Shown: positions 5,635 through 5,900 of the stretch, one piece after another
Position numbering within the stretch: position 1 is the stretch's first letter
Layout of the letters: each line of letters starts with the position of its first letter
NCBI GenBank assembly: GCA_002478145.1
Contig: DLMI01000174.1
Coordinates: 51,178-57,077, forward strand
Direction of reading: 5' to 3'
Length of the DNA stretch: 5,900 nucleotides
From: Acidobacteria bacterium UBA7540
Lineage (GTDB): Bacteria > Acidobacteriota > Terriglobia > UBA7540
Program-made: the position numbers and the translations under genes
The notes under the pieces: model-generated
Told to the model about the DNA's origin: nothing
Seen by the model: only the letters and a program-made list of their open reading frames with translations
Database searches by the model: none

Positions 5635-5900
5635 CCCGCATTTCTCACCACGGGTCTGGAAGGGCGGGGCTTCAGCCCCGCCGTTACAAGGCCTTCCTGA
5701 TTATTCCTGTGTCCCGTGCCCCGAGTAGTCCCGCGCCTGCGGGACTGCTCGGGGCACGGGAGCAACAGAGGGCGGGAGCCGCGATTTTGGCGGGGCTGAA
5801 GCCCCGCCCTTCCGGCAGCCCACGAAGAGCGTCCAAACGTGGTGAGAAATCCGGGCTAGCGGACGCTGGCAAGCGTTTAGCCCGCATTTCTCGCCATGGG
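5635..5900. repeat. Nested inverted-repeat block with flanking 20-bp direct repeats
   Basis: No gene is visible here. CCCGCATTTCTCACCACGGG (5635-5654) recurs at 5881-5900 with 18 of 20 bases, and in inverted form at 5838-5855 with 17 of 18. Within these lie perfect 25-bp inverted arms at 5658-5682 and 5789-5813, each containing the self-complementary GGCGGGGCTTCAGCCCCGCC or its complement. In the centre is a long hairpin, 5713-5760. A further stem, GGGCTA (5853-5858) / TAGCCC (5878-5883) with ACGCT/AGCGT inside, closes the right side. The block runs to the window edge and may continue. It looks like a composite REP- or MITE-like element without a transposase; 5586-5634 before it shows nothing. 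Confidence 0.75.
5713..5760. repeat. 22-bp hairpin with 4-nt loop
   Basis: The arms at 5713-5734 (starting CCCGTGCCCCGAG) and 5739-5760 (ending CTCGGGGCACGGG) pair at 21 of 22 positions around the loop GCCT. The single mismatch would be a U-G pair in a plus-strand transcript. The tip TCCCGCGCCTGCGGGA (5729-5744) is identical to 4516-4531. The near-perfect stem suggests recent formation or selection for pairing. Confidence 0.85.

Noticed and set aside
5684..5887. Minus-strand open frame of 67 codons
   Set aside because: It is built entirely from the inverted-repeat block, has no Shine-Dalgarno, and gives a low-complexity Ala/Pro/Arg-rich product.
5635..5900. CRISPR array
   Set aside because: The copies are in mixed orientation with uneven spacing (about 183 and 25 bp gaps), and there are no cas genes. 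Nested inverted repeats fit better.

Overview
The window carries three housekeeping genes, all on the minus strand. From right to left, in the direction of transcription, they are an endonuclease IV gene (nfo, 5466 to 4591), a leucyl-tRNA synthetase gene (leuS, 4359 to 1852) and a GMP synthase gene (guaA, 1529 off the left edge). guaA reaches about residue 510 of an expected 512 or so, so only its last two or three codons and its stop are missing. All three reading frames are intact with their catalytic motifs, and I see no plus-strand gene. The long plus-strand open frames are antisense shadows of these genes, which are fairly GC-rich.

The organism is bacterial. My best guess is an acidobacterium (Terriglobia or a related soil lineage). 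The guess rests on the protein style and on the intergenic repeats, whose types (TCATTCCGAGCGCAGCGAGGAATC, split here as TCATTCCGAGCG plus CAGCGAGGAATC; GGCGGGGCTTCAGCCCCGCC; GTAGCGC-headed palindromes; degenerate heptamer tracts) I recall from such genomes. I cannot verify this here.

The intergenic DNA is the unusual part. The three gaps (1530-1851, 4360-4590 and 5467-5900) are dense with repeats of two kinds. The first kind is short degenerate tandem tracts with a strict 7-bp period, at 1621-1655, 4366-4393, 4598-4618 and 5544-5585. The four tracts have different unit sequences but the same unit length. The second kind is GC-rich palindromes and long inverted repeats: a perfect 27-bp pair at 1710-1806, an 11-bp hairpin at 1665-1688, palindromes headed by GTAGCGC, and a nested structure at 5635-5900. 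One hairpin module, TCCCGC(G)CCTGCGGGA, recurs inside three otherwise different repeats.

The genes are functionally unrelated (DNA repair, translation, purine synthesis). Gaps of 231 and 322 bp filled with hairpins argue against a tight operon. Only nfo shows a recognisable promoter and Shine-Dalgarno. The leaders of leuS and guaA consist largely of repeat DNA and show no clear Shine-Dalgarno. At the 3' end of nfo, a heptamer tract and then a palindrome form the last codons and the stop, so repeat DNA appears to have been incorporated into the gene's end. I found no new enzyme system. The repeat architecture is what deserves a second look.
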